This document shows, piece by piece, positions 26,164 to 34,378 of a stretch of DNA of 64,000 nucleotides (the stretch's first letter is position 1; the number at the start of each line of letters is the position of its first letter). Both the position numbers and the translations under genes were made by a program. The DNA is from Paenibacillus chibensis. Its GTDB lineage: Bacteria; Bacillota; Bacilli; Paenibacillales; Paenibacillaceae. Under the pieces are notes generated by a model. That model had not been told where the DNA came from. It worked only from the letters and a program-made list of their open reading frames with translations, and ran no database searches. The stretch covers positions 62,001 to 126,000 of the forward strand of contig NZ_BIMK01000009.1 of the NCBI RefSeq assembly GCF_004001045.1, given 5' to 3'.

Positions 26164-26646
26164 TCATAGGACCATTTTTTCTTGCACCCAAGACTGCAGC
26201 GACTCGAGCTTTTGCTTAAAGCGTTCCGCCTGCATTTCTTCCGCCACATCAGATACCGTTTCCCGCTTCAAGACGGACTTCCAGGCCGATTCCGCTTCCT
26301 CCATCAGGCTGGATAACAGACAACATTGATCTTCTTTTTGTAGCTCCAGCATATCGTTCAGGATACCGCTCGAGGAATATAGGGACTGCTGCCCTTCGAT
26401 GGCAAGGTAAACGTCGTAAATTCGGATGTCCTCAATCCGCTTTTTCAGTTTGAACCCGCCCTTGATGCCCGGCACGGAAGCGATCAGGTCTGCGCTGACC
26501 AGCTTTCTTAACAGCTTCTGAAAATACGTCGCGGACACGCCCAGCTGCTGGCTAATCGCTTCGCCCGGCAAAACCGCCTTTTCGGGTAGCATGTTCAGCA
26601 GCAGAATGGCGTATACGGATTGCTCGACTCCTGTTTTCATGTGCAT
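26164..26646 (-). CDS. Rrf2 family transcriptional regulator
   Basis: A 160-residue Rrf2 protein with an N-terminal winged HTH (EQSVYAILLLNMLPEK, GEAISQQLGVSATYFQKLLRKL as recognition region, VPGIKGGFKLKK as wing). Only a Cys-Cys pair is present (QCC, in place of the three spaced cysteines of IscR/NsrR), so an iron-sulfur cluster is doubtful and thiol sensing is possible. The start is set at the internal ATG with AAGGTG 8 nt upstream; the longer frame would extend into the promoter region. It likely controls itself and the DUF896/LLM genes. Confidence 0.85.
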   Translation of the reverse strand: MHMKTGVEQSVYAILLLNMLPEKAVLPGEAISQQLGVSATYFQKLLRKLVSADLIASVPGIKGGFKLKKRIEDIRIYDVYLAIEGQQSLYSSSGILNDMLELQKEDQCCLLSSLMEEAESAWKSVLKRETVSDVAEEMQAERFKQKLESLQSWVQEKMVL

Positions 26647-26683
26647 ACATCGTTCACCTTGCCTATCCATTCGATTAATAACA

Positions 26684-26736
26684 TGGATATTCATTATCCA
26701 CTTTATTCATTATATCGAAAAACTCGATAATTGCAA
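26684..26736 (-). promoter_or_regulatory. Rrf2 promoter with two inverted repeats
   Basis: On the minus strand TTGCAA (26736-26731), a 16-bp spacer and TATAAT (26714-26709) form a promoter. The spacer contains TATCGA-N5-TCGATA (26713-26729). A second repeat, TGGATA-N5-TATCCA (26684-26700), lies near the expected transcript start. Both have 17-bp symmetry suited to a dimeric Rrf2 repressor. Confidence 0.5.
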
Positions 26737-26753
26737 GCCGATTGGACCAATGA

Positions 26754-26790
26754 AAAAACCGGTGCAAGGCTCGCCCCGTCACCGGTTTTT
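26754..26790. terminator. Terminator after the sigV-rsiV pair
   Basis: AAAAACCGGTG and CACCGGTTTTT arms with a 15-nt loop and A/T runs on both sides. It separates the sigV-rsiV transcript from the Rrf2 promoter. Confidence 0.8.
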
Positions 26791-26794
26791 CTTT

Positions 26795-27682
26795 TTACTT
26801 AATATATTTATGGCTTACAAGATCGCCTTCCAACACCTCGGTCGGAATTACGAATTCCGCAGCGCCCATATAGCCTGGAGCGACATCGTATTTATTGAAT
26901 ACGATCACGAGCTTCCCCTCGTTGTTAATATAAAAACTCTGGTCCTTCGTAATGCTCTTGAATTCATCCGTCGGCAGCACGTCGGCCGCTCCTTGCACCC
27001 AGTAGAACTTGTTAGGATCTGCTTTCATCTGCGCTCTCATCTGCTCCTTGATATTGCTGCTTATCAGCTCGATATAACGCTCATCTTTGAACAGCATCGG
27101 CAGCGTGATGAGAATTTGGTTCTTTTTATCGATTGTATCCAGCTTCAGTTCTTCGGATGAAGAAGCTGCGCTTTCGACGACGTAGCGTTCGATCGATAGA
27201 ATATCCTCATTGTCCGTTTTCACTTGATATCCGGCGTCGAGCCCCATATGGCCGTCCCCCTGTTTCTTCAGTTCGCTGATTTCCTTTTGAAATTTGTCAA
27301 ATAGAGCTTTATTCTCCTTCATATATTTCTCATTCAGTCCGGATTCCAGCTCCTTATTGTCCATATGGGCAATCGAAGGCACCTTGACGTTCGCATTAAA
27401 GTTAGGTTCATCCAGTGTATATTCTTTTAATGTCAGCACCTTGATGATCCGGTCGACACCGGGGATGGCTGACAAGGCGTTTGCGACGCTCGTACTCGCA
27501 TTAATCGTCACGAGGAAAATGATGGCGGCCGCACCAACGCCGGCAAACCAGCTGTATTTCGTTCGACGGCCCCTATTGGCCTTGCGCGAAGTCCGAATCG
27601 CCTGGTTCACAATCATATCCAGCTCTTCCGGAATCGGTATCTCTTGATACTCTTTCCGCAGCTGCTCCACTTGTTTGTTCAT
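26795..27682 (-). CDS. rsiV: RsiV-like anti-sigma factor / lysozyme receptor
   Basis: A 295-residue type II membrane protein: an N-terminal cytoplasmic sigma-binding segment (1-44), one transmembrane helix (about 45-61), and an extracellular DUF4163/DUF3298-type domain (95-295; VFNKYDVAPGYMGAAEF is the DUF3298 hallmark). In B. subtilis, RsiV binds lysozyme and is then cut by signal peptidase, freeing SigV. An A-x-A site (Ala67-Asn-Ala69) just after the membrane segment fits this. The ORF begins 1 nt after the sigma factor gene, indicating translational coupling. Orthology is inferred from architecture and neighbourhood. Confidence 0.82.
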   Translation of the reverse strand: MNKQVEQLRKEYQEIPIPEELDMIVNQAIRTSRKANRGRRTKYSWFAGVGAAAIIFLVTINASTSVANALSAIPGVDRIIKVLTLKEYTLDEPNFNANVKVPSIAHMDNKELESGLNEKYMKENKALFDKFQKEISELKKQGDGHMGLDAGYQVKTDNEDILSIERYVVESAASSSEELKLDTIDKKNQILITLPMLFKDERYIELISSNIKEQMRAQMKADPNKFYWVQGAADVLPTDEFKSITKDQSFYINNEGKLVIVFNKYDVAPGYMGAAEFVIPTEVLEGDLVSHKYIK

Positions 27683-27683
27683 G

Positions 27684-28190
27684 TTATTTGATCTCCTTTG
27701 AGAATCCGTCGTTCATTTGTTTTCGTAAGTATTTGAGTGCTTGATACAGCCGCGTTTTAACCGTATTTACGTTTTCATCCAGCACCGCGGCGACCTCTTC
27801 GATCTTCATATCTTCAAAATACCTTAGGAAGATCACGCTTCGGTATTTATCCGGAAGCTCTTCCAGCGTTCTCTGCAGATCGAGATCCGTATAAGCATCC
27901 TCAGCGCCGGTACTGAACGTCTCCATCGTTTCGTGGTCCATCGCCTGAACCTTTTTGTTTTTCCGCAGACAATCCAGAGAGGTATTCACCACGATCCGGT
28001 AAAACCAGCTTTTGACCGCCTGCGGATCCTTCAGATTCCCGATGTTCGTCATCGCCTTATAGATGGAATCCTGTACGATATCCAAGGCGTCATCTTTATT
28101 TTTAACGTAGCTGTACGCAAGCCGGTAAACGTTCTCCTTATGCTCGGTAATACAGCGAGTCAGCAATTTTTCTGTTTTCCTATTTAACAT
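27684..28190 (-). CDS. sigV: ECF RNA polymerase sigma factor, SigV-like
   Basis: A 168-residue sigma-70 family protein containing only regions 2 and 4: AYSYVKNKDDALDIVQDS and SWFYRIVVN (region 2), and LPDKYRSVIFLRYFEDMKIEEVA with NTVKTRLYQALKYLRK (region 4). It is encoded directly before an RsiV-like anti-sigma factor and next to oatA, as in the B. subtilis sigV operon, so it most likely drives lysozyme resistance. An AAC-N18-CGTC element upstream also occurs before oatA and the DUF3298 gene, suggesting autoregulation. Confidence 0.82.
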   Translation of the reverse strand: MLNRKTEKLLTRCITEHKENVYRLAYSYVKNKDDALDIVQDSIYKAMTNIGNLKDPQAVKSWFYRIVVNTSLDCLRKNKKVQAMDHETMETFSTGAEDAYTDLDLQRTLEELPDKYRSVIFLRYFEDMKIEEVAAVLDENVNTVKTRLYQALKYLRKQMNDGFSKEIK

Positions 28191-28238
28191 GGTCGATTAC
28201 CCTTCTGTCGTATGATACTTTCGTCGTCACAGGACATA

Positions 28239-28263
28239 GACGAATGAGGGCTGCCGAAAAGTT
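28239..28263 (-). promoter_or_regulatory. Candidate SigV-type promoter of sigV-rsiV
   Basis: On the minus strand AACTTTT begins the -35 (AAC at 28263-28261) and CGTC (28242-28239) is the -10, separated by 18 nt. The same AAC-TTTT...CGTC layout and spacing occur upstream of oatA and the DUF3298 gene. The spacer shares GCAGCCC with the oatA copy. Confidence 0.6.
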
Positions 28264-28346
28264 TGCCGTTGGCCGAAAAAATTTTCACGCCCTCCTTCAT
28301 ACTCGAAATCAGCCTCATTCATGCGGGATAAACCCGAATAACCCGG

Positions 28347-30275
28347 TTAACGCTTCTCGTTCCGAATCCCTTGTACAAGAAGCTCCGCATAATACGCGGC
28401 GCCATCCTGCTTCAAATGGACTCCGTCCCTGTAAAAATAATCGTCCTTCCCTTCACTGGCTGAATACCAGTCTACTACCGTCACATTGCCGAATTCATTG
28501 GAAACTTTTGCAATGTCCTCATTGACGGTGTCCTGCCATTTTCTCGGTACGCGTGTATTGACCAGTATCACTTGCTTGGCATGATCTAGTGAATTCAGTA
28601 CCTTACGCAGTTGTTGCGTATTAAAAGGTCCGTTCGTGCCCAGCTCAATGATGACCCTGCTTCCCAGCTTGCCCCGTGCCTTCAGCTTGGCGATGACATC
28701 GTCCACCTCATGCATTTGCCGGCCGACCTTTCCGTCGATGATGATTCCCGGCAGCTTTTTTTCCAGAAAAGGCGCCGCATCGAGAATGACGGAATCGCCG
28801 ATGGCGGTGATACCCTTGCCGGAATGCTCTTTCTCTTGGGACGTTATCGGTCCCGTTCGCTCACTTGATGGCGTTTCATGGGTCTGAGAAACAGGAATCT
28901 TCTGCGTACTTGGGTCCGGCGGGCTTGGCTTTGTGACGTACTCCGGCACCTTGGGAGAGGGCGGCAAAGCTTCCTGCTGCTTATTCATTCCATTCGTTAC
29001 GCCGGAAGACTCTGCAGCAGCTTCGGATCCCGTTTTGGACAAGGCTGCGCTGTACGTTAACGGTACAAGGATCAGGAGAAGCACGGCCGTCCATATCACC
29101 GGCTGAAGACGGCGGCGGCGTAGCGGAAGGCTGTGACGTATCTTACTTGCTCGTCCCCGGCGCAGCGGCTCCTCGATATACTTGTAGGATAAGGCAGCAA
29201 GAATCACGCTGGCAGCAAGCTGAAGGCTGATCCGCAGGATGCTCGGGCCGCCGGTATCCACCTCAGGATGAGTCAAGATAATGACCGGGTAATGCCAAAC
29301 ATACAAACTGTAGGATCGGACTCCGATCCAGCGTAAAGGCTTCAGGCCCATGATATTCCCGGCAAGGCTGGCCGGATGGACAAGGGCGGCAATGGCAGCA
29401 GCGGTGATGAAGGCGATGATCAGAAATCCGCCCTGATACAGCCCATCATCGTATTCATTGCACCGGTGCATCAGGAGCATGAGGACGGCCAATCCCAGAA
29501 ATCCGATGATATCCAGCAACCCGCGTGCTGCGGGAGATATCGCCGCATTCAATTTGCGGCTGGGCCATAGGACAGCGAGCGCCGCTCCGATGAGAAGCGC
29601 AAACATCCGCGTGTCCGTGCCGTAATACACTCTGCTCGGGTCGCTGCCAGGCGCATACATCATTCCCATGGCCGCCGCCGAAGCGGCAGCGCAAGCCAGT
29701 ATGAGCAGCGTCAGCTTGCCGCGGCGTCTCGTCAACTGCAGTCCGAGCAGAAGCAGAATGGGCCATGCCATGTAAAACTGCTCCTCGATGGACAGCGACC
29801 ATAGATGCCCGATCGGGGATACCGGCCCGAAGCTTTCGAAATAAGATACCTGATGGAAAATAAGCCACCAGTTATTCACGTACAGCAGCGATGACAGGAA
29901 GTCTCCCTTCAATGCCCGCAATCGGGATGGATCGATGGCAAGCAGCCAGATTGTGGTAAACAGGAGCATGGACAGCATCGCCGGCAGTAATCTGCGTACC
30001 CTGCGGATCCAAAAGTCCATCAGGCTGATCCGGCCGGTTGTCTTCCATTCCTGCAGCAGTTGATCGGTGATGAGATAGCCGGAGATGACGAAAAAGATAC
30101 CCACGCCAATCAGTCCGCCCTGGGCCCATTTCAAGTTAAGATGGTAGGCGATGACAGCCAGGACGGAAAGAGCTCTTAGCCCATCAAGCCCCGGCATGTA
30201 ATGCTTGCCCTTTCCCCTTTGCAATGCTGATAGCTGGTGGCTGCGTTCCCTGTAAATGCTCATGTTGTCAATCAT
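28347..30275 (-). CDS. oatA: Peptidoglycan O-acetyltransferase, OatA-like
   Basis: A 642-residue protein. An N-terminal Acyltransferase_3 domain with about ten membrane segments (PGLDGLRALSVLAVIAYHL, GVGIFFVISGYLIT, SIEEQFYMAWP) is fused to an extracellular SGNH esterase-like domain (AIGDSVILDAAP, ELGTNG, DGVHLKQDG catalytic Asp/His). OatA acetylates the MurNAc C6 hydroxyl, protecting the wall from lysozyme. The start (MIDNMSIYRE) is chosen because the longer frame would begin above the predicted transcript start; AAGGA is 11 nt upstream. Membership of the SigV regulon matches B. subtilis. Confidence 0.85.
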   Translation of the reverse strand: MIDNMSIYRERSHQLSALQRGKGKHYMPGLDGLRALSVLAVIAYHLNLKWAQGGLIGVGIFFVISGYLITDQLLQEWKTTGRISLMDFWIRRVRRLLPAMLSMLLFTTIWLLAIDPSRLRALKGDFLSSLLYVNNWWLIFHQVSYFESFGPVSPIGHLWSLSIEEQFYMAWPILLLLGLQLTRRRGKLTLLILACAAASAAAMGMMYAPGSDPSRVYYGTDTRMFALLIGAALAVLWPSRKLNAAISPAARGLLDIIGFLGLAVLMLLMHRCNEYDDGLYQGGFLIIAFITAAAIAALVHPASLAGNIMGLKPLRWIGVRSYSLYVWHYPVIILTHPEVDTGGPSILRISLQLAASVILAALSYKYIEEPLRRGRASKIRHSLPLRRRRLQPVIWTAVLLLILVPLTYSAALSKTGSEAAAESSGVTNGMNKQQEALPPSPKVPEYVTKPSPPDPSTQKIPVSQTHETPSSERTGPITSQEKEHSGKGITAIGDSVILDAAPFLEKKLPGIIIDGKVGRQMHEVDDVIAKLKARGKLGSRVIIELGTNGPFNTQQLRKVLNSLDHAKQVILVNTRVPRKWQDTVNEDIAKVSNEFGNVTVVDWYSASEGKDDYFYRDGVHLKQDGAAYYAELLVQGIRNEKR

Positions 30276-30317
30276 GTGTTTTATCGTCCTTATCCTTGAT
30301 GTGATGTTCATAGGCAA

Positions 30318-30342
30318 GACGCAGGATGGGCTGCAAAAAGTT
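30318..30342 (-). promoter_or_regulatory. Candidate SigV-type promoter of oatA
   Basis: AAC (30342-30340) with TTTTT, an 18-nt spacer that includes GCAGCCC, and CGTC (30321-30318), reading toward oatA. The spacing and sequence match the sigV promoter. Confidence 0.6.
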
Positions 30343-30384
30343 GTTGCTATTTAATGGATTTTCCGTGCACGCAGCACAAAAAAA

Positions 30385-30417
30385 AGCATCCATGCCGAAA
30401 TATTCGGCAGGGATGCT
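30385..30417 (-). terminator. Terminator of the DUF3298/CuAO gene
   Basis: A 15-bp hairpin with one mismatch (AGCATCCATGCCGAA / TTCGGCAGGGATGCT), followed by a T8 run on the minus strand. Confidence 0.8.
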
Positions 30418-30461
30418 AAAGGGATAATTCATCTGAAGACATAAATAGAAGATTCTGTTGA

Positions 30462-31565
30462 TTAAGGCTGCACTTGAACATTCAGAACGCCGGAAATGAA
30501 TTGTAAGGGCACAAACAGCTTGCCGCTGCGCATCACAGGAGCGGTACCCAGCGATTTCGGCGCCTTGCTTAAGGTGGCGTACAGGTCCTTGCCCATCGTC
30601 ACTTTGCTCCACTGCGCGTCCTTTTTGATCTCGGCGGTTTTGGCTGCCTGGTCCCAGGTCAACTCCCAGTTCAGCTGCTTCGCCACGTCGCGCAGCGAAA
30701 CCATGGTAACCCCGTTCGCGCCGGTAAACTTTGCGATTTGTCTCAGATCCAGCTTAACGTCTTTTTCTTGCTTCGATTCCTGTGCTGCATGCTCGATCTG
30801 GCGTTCGCCTTGGAGCGCGAAACGGAACTCCGGTGAACCCATATATCCCGGCGCAATGCTATATTTAGGGAACATGACGACCAAATCGCCCTTTTCGATA
30901 TAAAATGGTTGCTCCGTGCCGGTTCCTTTGTACTCTTCCAGGAAATATGGATCCGTAGACATCTTCATTTTCGCCAAAATATCTGCGTCCAGCTTCTCTT
31001 TGTAGTGAACCCCGAGCAAGTCAGACAGGGTAACGCGCTGTGCTTCCGCCGTATTTAAGACGTTGTACGTATCGATCCGCGGCATGCTGGTTCCACCTTG
31101 GGAGCCTTCGGTAATAACCTCCAGGGAAATGACGCCGGCCGGTTGGCCTGTCCCATCGGATTTCAAGGTATACGTTACATAGAGGTTGTTCGTCAAATAC
31201 TTGAGATGTGCCGCTTTCGCTTCGGCAGCTGCCTCATCCGCTTTTTTCTCCCACGCTGCCAAATCCTTTTCCGCATGGGAGAGAATGATGTCATTCAGCT
31301 CCTCCTGATAATGCGTGTCCAGCATACCGGTCAGCTGCGGCACACGAATATGCGTCTCCAGGTTGGTGCTTTTGCCATGAAGCTCCTTTTCTTCAACCTT
31401 AACTCCTGCTGCAGCGGGAACCGACACCTGCTGTACGCTCGCAATCAGCACTGGAGCTTTCGCCGAAGACATGGCGTTGACCGGCAGATTCGCCGCGCTC
31501 ACGCCAAATACCGCTGCGCACCCTAGCATGCCCACTTTCATCCAATTCGCTGTTTTCTTTTTCAT
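30462..31565 (-). CDS. Secreted DUF3298 (RsiV-ectodomain-like) protein with CuAO_N1 domain
   Basis: A 367-residue protein with a signal peptide (MKKKTANWMKVGMLGCAAVF, likely cut after VNA), a DUF4163/DUF3298-type region (about 50-245, ending MFPKYSIAPGYMGSPEFRF, very like the RsiV ectodomain), and a C-terminal copper amine oxidase N-terminal-type repeat (GVTMVSLRDVAKQLNWELTWD ... KLFVPLQFISGVL). It has no membrane anchor beyond the signal. The start has GGAGG 9 nt upstream. It sits in the SigV locus with its own AAC-N18-CGTC promoter. By inference it may bind lysozyme outside the cell or help in sensing it; no catalytic motif is seen. Confidence 0.8.
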   Translation of the reverse strand: MKKKTANWMKVGMLGCAAVFGVSAANLPVNAMSSAKAPVLIASVQQVSVPAAAGVKVEEKELHGKSTNLETHIRVPQLTGMLDTHYQEELNDIILSHAEKDLAAWEKKADEAAAEAKAAHLKYLTNNLYVTYTLKSDGTGQPAGVISLEVITEGSQGGTSMPRIDTYNVLNTAEAQRVTLSDLLGVHYKEKLDADILAKMKMSTDPYFLEEYKGTGTEQPFYIEKGDLVVMFPKYSIAPGYMGSPEFRFALQGERQIEHAAQESKQEKDVKLDLRQIAKFTGANGVTMVSLRDVAKQLNWELTWDQAAKTAEIKKDAQWSKVTMGKDLYATLSKAPKSLGTAPVMRSGKLFVPLQFISGVLNVQVQP

Positions 31566-31622
31566 ATCTGTCATCCTCCATCTCTCTTGCATATGTGATT
31601 TGCGGTTACACTCATTGGCTAG

Positions 31623-31647
31623 GACGCAGCGGAATCTATAAAAAGTT
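31623..31647 (-). promoter_or_regulatory. Candidate SigV-type promoter of the DUF3298/CuAO gene
   Basis: AAC-TTTTT (AAC at 31647-31645), an 18-nt spacer and CGTC (31626-31623). It shares -35, T-run, spacing and -10 with the sigV and oatA elements. Confidence 0.6.
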
Positions 31648-31717
31648 TGGCGGTTCGCAAAAAAAACATTCTGATTCGATTCCTAATGGAAAAGAATTCA
31701 GAATGCTAGGGTTTACA

Positions 31718-32551
31718 TTATGAAGATAGATACGGTTCTACCAAGGCTTTCACCCGGCCGATGCCCTCCCACATATCCCCGGGACCATCATAGACGAGGG
31801 TGATCGGCCCTTCATAGCCGCTATGTTTGACCTGCTCCATACAATTGCGCAATTCCTCCTCATCCGGTTCTCCACGCTGACCGGTAATAGCCTTGGCGTG
31901 AATCGATTCGCTGCGGGGGATGGTTGCGCGCAGCTCCGAAAGCTTGTGTGGGCCGGAAAAATTACCGAAATCCGTCGTTAACCCGAGATCCGATCCGCAG
32001 GTATCCAGCAGGGACAAGCAATTGTGGGAGGTGGATGTCAGATCATGAAAGTTCTCGGTTATAATTCGCACGTTCTTCCCGGCCGCGTAATCAATAAGCC
32101 GCTGCAGCTGTGAAGCAGCCAGCCGTAGGGCTTTGTCATCTGCCGGATCTGCATCACCGGCGATGACGCGGATTCGCTCCGCCCCGACGGCCGAAGCCAC
32201 GTCGATCCATTCGATCAGCCATTTCATGTCCGACTCCCTCCGCTGTTCATCCGAACTGGTAATATCGCCATAATCCGCTAGCAGTGTATAAAGGCGTATC
32301 CCCGATTGCTCCAAGGCGCTTCTCAGTTTACTTAGGTAATCATTACTCGTATCCGGAAAATGAAAATGGCAGATTTCCATAGCCTGATACCCTTGTTCAC
32401 GCAATATGCCCGGTAGTTCAAGCAGCGATATCGTCTCCGGTTGCTCCTCCGTATGCGTTCCTTGCGTGCGCTTCTCTTCATCCCAATAGGTCCAACGAAG
32501 CGGACCCAAATTCCGATGCAGGCTCCAGGTAGTCAATGATAAGAAAGGCAT
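31718..32551 (-). CDS. Sugar phosphate isomerase/epimerase family (xylose isomerase-like TIM barrel)
   Basis: A 277-residue AP_endonuc_2 barrel. Metal-binding residues expected in this family are visible in GYQAMEICHFHF (Glu), IITENFHDL (Glu/His), LTTDFGNFS (Asp) and SIHAKAIT (His). It opens with LSLTTWSLH. The 3' end is near a region with no further gene. It lies 26 nt downstream of an arylamine N-acetyltransferase gene, suggesting co-transcription. Substrate unknown. Confidence 0.82.
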   Translation of the reverse strand: MPFLSLTTWSLHRNLGPLRWTYWDEEKRTQGTHTEEQPETISLLELPGILREQGYQAMEICHFHFPDTSNDYLSKLRSALEQSGIRLYTLLADYGDITSSDEQRRESDMKWLIEWIDVASAVGAERIRVIAGDADPADDKALRLAASQLQRLIDYAAGKNVRIITENFHDLTSTSHNCLSLLDTCGSDLGLTTDFGNFSGPHKLSELRATIPRSESIHAKAITGQRGEPDEEELRNCMEQVKHSGYEGPITLVYDGPGDMWEGIGRVKALVEPYLSS

Positions 32552-32577
32552 CTCGAACTCCTCCTATACTTTTGATC

Positions 32578-33384
32578 TTATATTTCATTCGAATCACCGA
32601 TGACGATTCCAAAATACTGCTTCAGTGCCTGCCTGTATTCCAATGCGGACTGCGGTATGAATGTCTCCACCCCGTCTGCTGTGAAAATCCGGAATTCTTC
32701 CCCTGACAATGTATTCCTGCCTTCCGGTGTACGGATGAACAGCATGGCGGATTGCGTAAAAATAGATTCGGGCGCATGCTCGCACCAATACGACGCCATC
32801 GCGTAGTCCTGCAGCAGCTGCGGTTCTTCCGTAAATGAATAAATCCGATTCCAGTTGCCATGCCTCCGTTCGCACAGGACCCAGCCGAAGAATGGATCCT
32901 TTTCCAGCCGGTAACATTCCGTGACTTGCTGCTGTTCCGCTCCTTCGATCAGTTCCAGGGGACGAAGCGGTACGATTCCTCCGACACCAACATCGCATAG
33001 AAAAGAACGCCCTTCGGCTTCGACGCGCAGAATATGATGCCTCCGCATCGGCGGCGGATTCGGCTCGTCACGCCAGAACCTGGCAAAATAATGGGTAACC
33101 TTGTAACCTAACGATTCCAACAGCCAGCCGAACAGGGCATTCAGCTCAAAGCAGTAGCCGCCGCGGCCCCGAATCACGATTTTGTCGTACAGATCCCCGA
33201 GATCAAGCGATAAGGAGGTGCCGTTAAGTATATCCAGATTTTCATAAGGAACGGCGTGGATATGATGCTCCTGCAGATTTGCCAAGACGGCAACCGTGTT
33301 ACTTACATCCCCATCATATCGAATACGTTTTAGGTAAGCATGCCTCCGCTGTGCGACATCCTGCTGTTTCATCCCATCCTTCAT
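32578..33384 (-). CDS. Arylamine N-acetyltransferase (NAT)
   Basis: A 268-residue NAT with the full catalytic triad: Cys78 in RGRGGYCFELN, His117 in RRHHILRV and Asp131 in FLCDVGVGG. The N-terminal HAVPYENLDIL is also conserved. NATs transfer acetyl from acetyl-CoA to arylamines or hydrazines. The exact start is ambiguous among TTG, ATG (used) and a second ATG five codons in, since AGGAG is close to the first two. It is upstream of the isomerase-like gene. Confidence 0.9.
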   Translation of the reverse strand: MKDGMKQQDVAQRRHAYLKRIRYDGDVSNTVAVLANLQEHHIHAVPYENLDILNGTSLSLDLGDLYDKIVIRGRGGYCFELNALFGWLLESLGYKVTHYFARFWRDEPNPPPMRRHHILRVEAEGRSFLCDVGVGGIVPLRPLELIEGAEQQQVTECYRLEKDPFFGWVLCERRHGNWNRIYSFTEEPQLLQDYAMASYWCEHAPESIFTQSAMLFIRTPEGRNTLSGEEFRIFTADGVETFIPQSALEYRQALKQYFGIVIGDSNEI

Positions 33385-33468
33385 CAACTCCTACGTTTAT
33401 GTATATCGATCATAGGCTCTCATTAGTCTTCCATATGCATGGGCACACTTCCTTCCTGCAGCAAAAAA

Positions 33469-33498
33469 GAAGCATGTCGATCGGCTTTGACATGCTTC
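33469..33498 (-). terminator. Second hairpin after the SDR gene
   Basis: GAAGCATGTC and GACATGCTTC arms, followed by TTTTTT on the minus strand. It lies in tandem with the terminator at 33519-33554. Confidence 0.6.
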
Positions 33499-33518
33499 CA
33501 AATTTCTGTTATATAAAA

Positions 33519-33554
33519 AAACCAGCCGATGTCCATTAAGAACACGGCTGGTTT
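33519..33554 (-). terminator. Terminator of the tandem SDR operon
   Basis: AAACCAGCCG and CGGCTGGTTT arms with a 16-nt loop, followed by a T-run on the minus strand. Confidence 0.75.
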
Positions 33555-33578
33555 TATGTTTATCTGTAAGCCTAGGAG

Positions 33579-34322
33579 TTAAACGGCCGTATATCCGCCA
33601 TCGACCAGCAGGCTGGTTCCGGTAATGAAAGAAGCGTCATCGCTGGCCAAGAACAGGACAGCCTTGGCAACTTCCTCCGGTTTACCTAAGCGGCCCATGG
33701 GATGAAGTCCCACGAGATGCTGCGTGATTTCTTCGGTTCTTCCTTTGATGAGCGGCGTATCAATGTAGCCTGGGCACACCGCATTGATACGGATGCCTTT
33801 GGATGCATAATCGGTTCCCAGCGTTTGCGTCAGCAGCTTCACGCCGCCCTTGGCTGAAGCGTACGCCGTTACGCCAGCTTTGCCCACATGGCTGTGAATG
33901 GAGCCGCAGTTGACGATTGCGCCGCCGCTGCCCTGCGAGAGCATTTGCTGGATGGCATATTTATCGCAGAGGAAAACGCCGGTGAGATTGATATCAATGG
34001 TACGCTGCCAGCTGTCGAATGCCAGCTGATCGGCAGGACCGTCCTGTGCGATACCGGCATTGGCGAACAGAATATCCAGTTTTCCATACTTCGCCACCGT
34101 TTGTTCGATCATGTTCATCACTTCTTGCTCTTTCGTAACATCGGTTTTCACGAATAGCGTGTCAAAGCCCTGGCTGTTCAGCTCGTCCGAAACCGCTTGT
34201 CCGCGATCGGAAAAATCGGCGATAACGACTTTCGCACCTTCTTGCGCAAACAATCTGACGGAGGATTCACCGATTCCGCTGGCTCCCCCGGTTACAATAG
34301 CCACTTTATTTTCAAATTTCAT
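33579..34322 (-). CDS. SDR family oxidoreductase (second of tandem pair)
   Basis: A 247-residue classical SDR: TGGASGIG cofactor loop, acidic ADFSD after beta2, NAG, CGSIHS and YASAKGG with catalytic Ser/Tyr/Lys, and C-terminal TGTSLLVDGGYTAV. It is about 56 nt after a related SDR in the same orientation, and both lie beside a divergent LysR regulator. Their substrate is unknown. The pair could oxidise and reduce the same alcohol/ketone, but that is a guess. Confidence 0.88.
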   Translation of the reverse strand: MKFENKVAIVTGGASGIGESSVRLFAQEGAKVVIADFSDRGQAVSDELNSQGFDTLFVKTDVTKEQEVMNMIEQTVAKYGKLDILFANAGIAQDGPADQLAFDSWQRTIDINLTGVFLCDKYAIQQMLSQGSGGAIVNCGSIHSHVGKAGVTAYASAKGGVKLLTQTLGTDYASKGIRINAVCPGYIDTPLIKGRTEEITQHLVGLHPMGRLGKPEEVAKAVLFLASDDASFITGTSLLVDGGYTAV

Positions 34323-34378
34323 ATATTCCCTCTCCCATCATGCTTAGGCTTAAATTGTTGTATTGACCAATCTCTACA

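Noticed and set aside
30276..30317. Longer OatA N-terminus
   Set aside because: It would begin before the predicted transcript start set by the AAC-N18-CGTC promoter. The downstream ATG has AAGGA at an acceptable distance.
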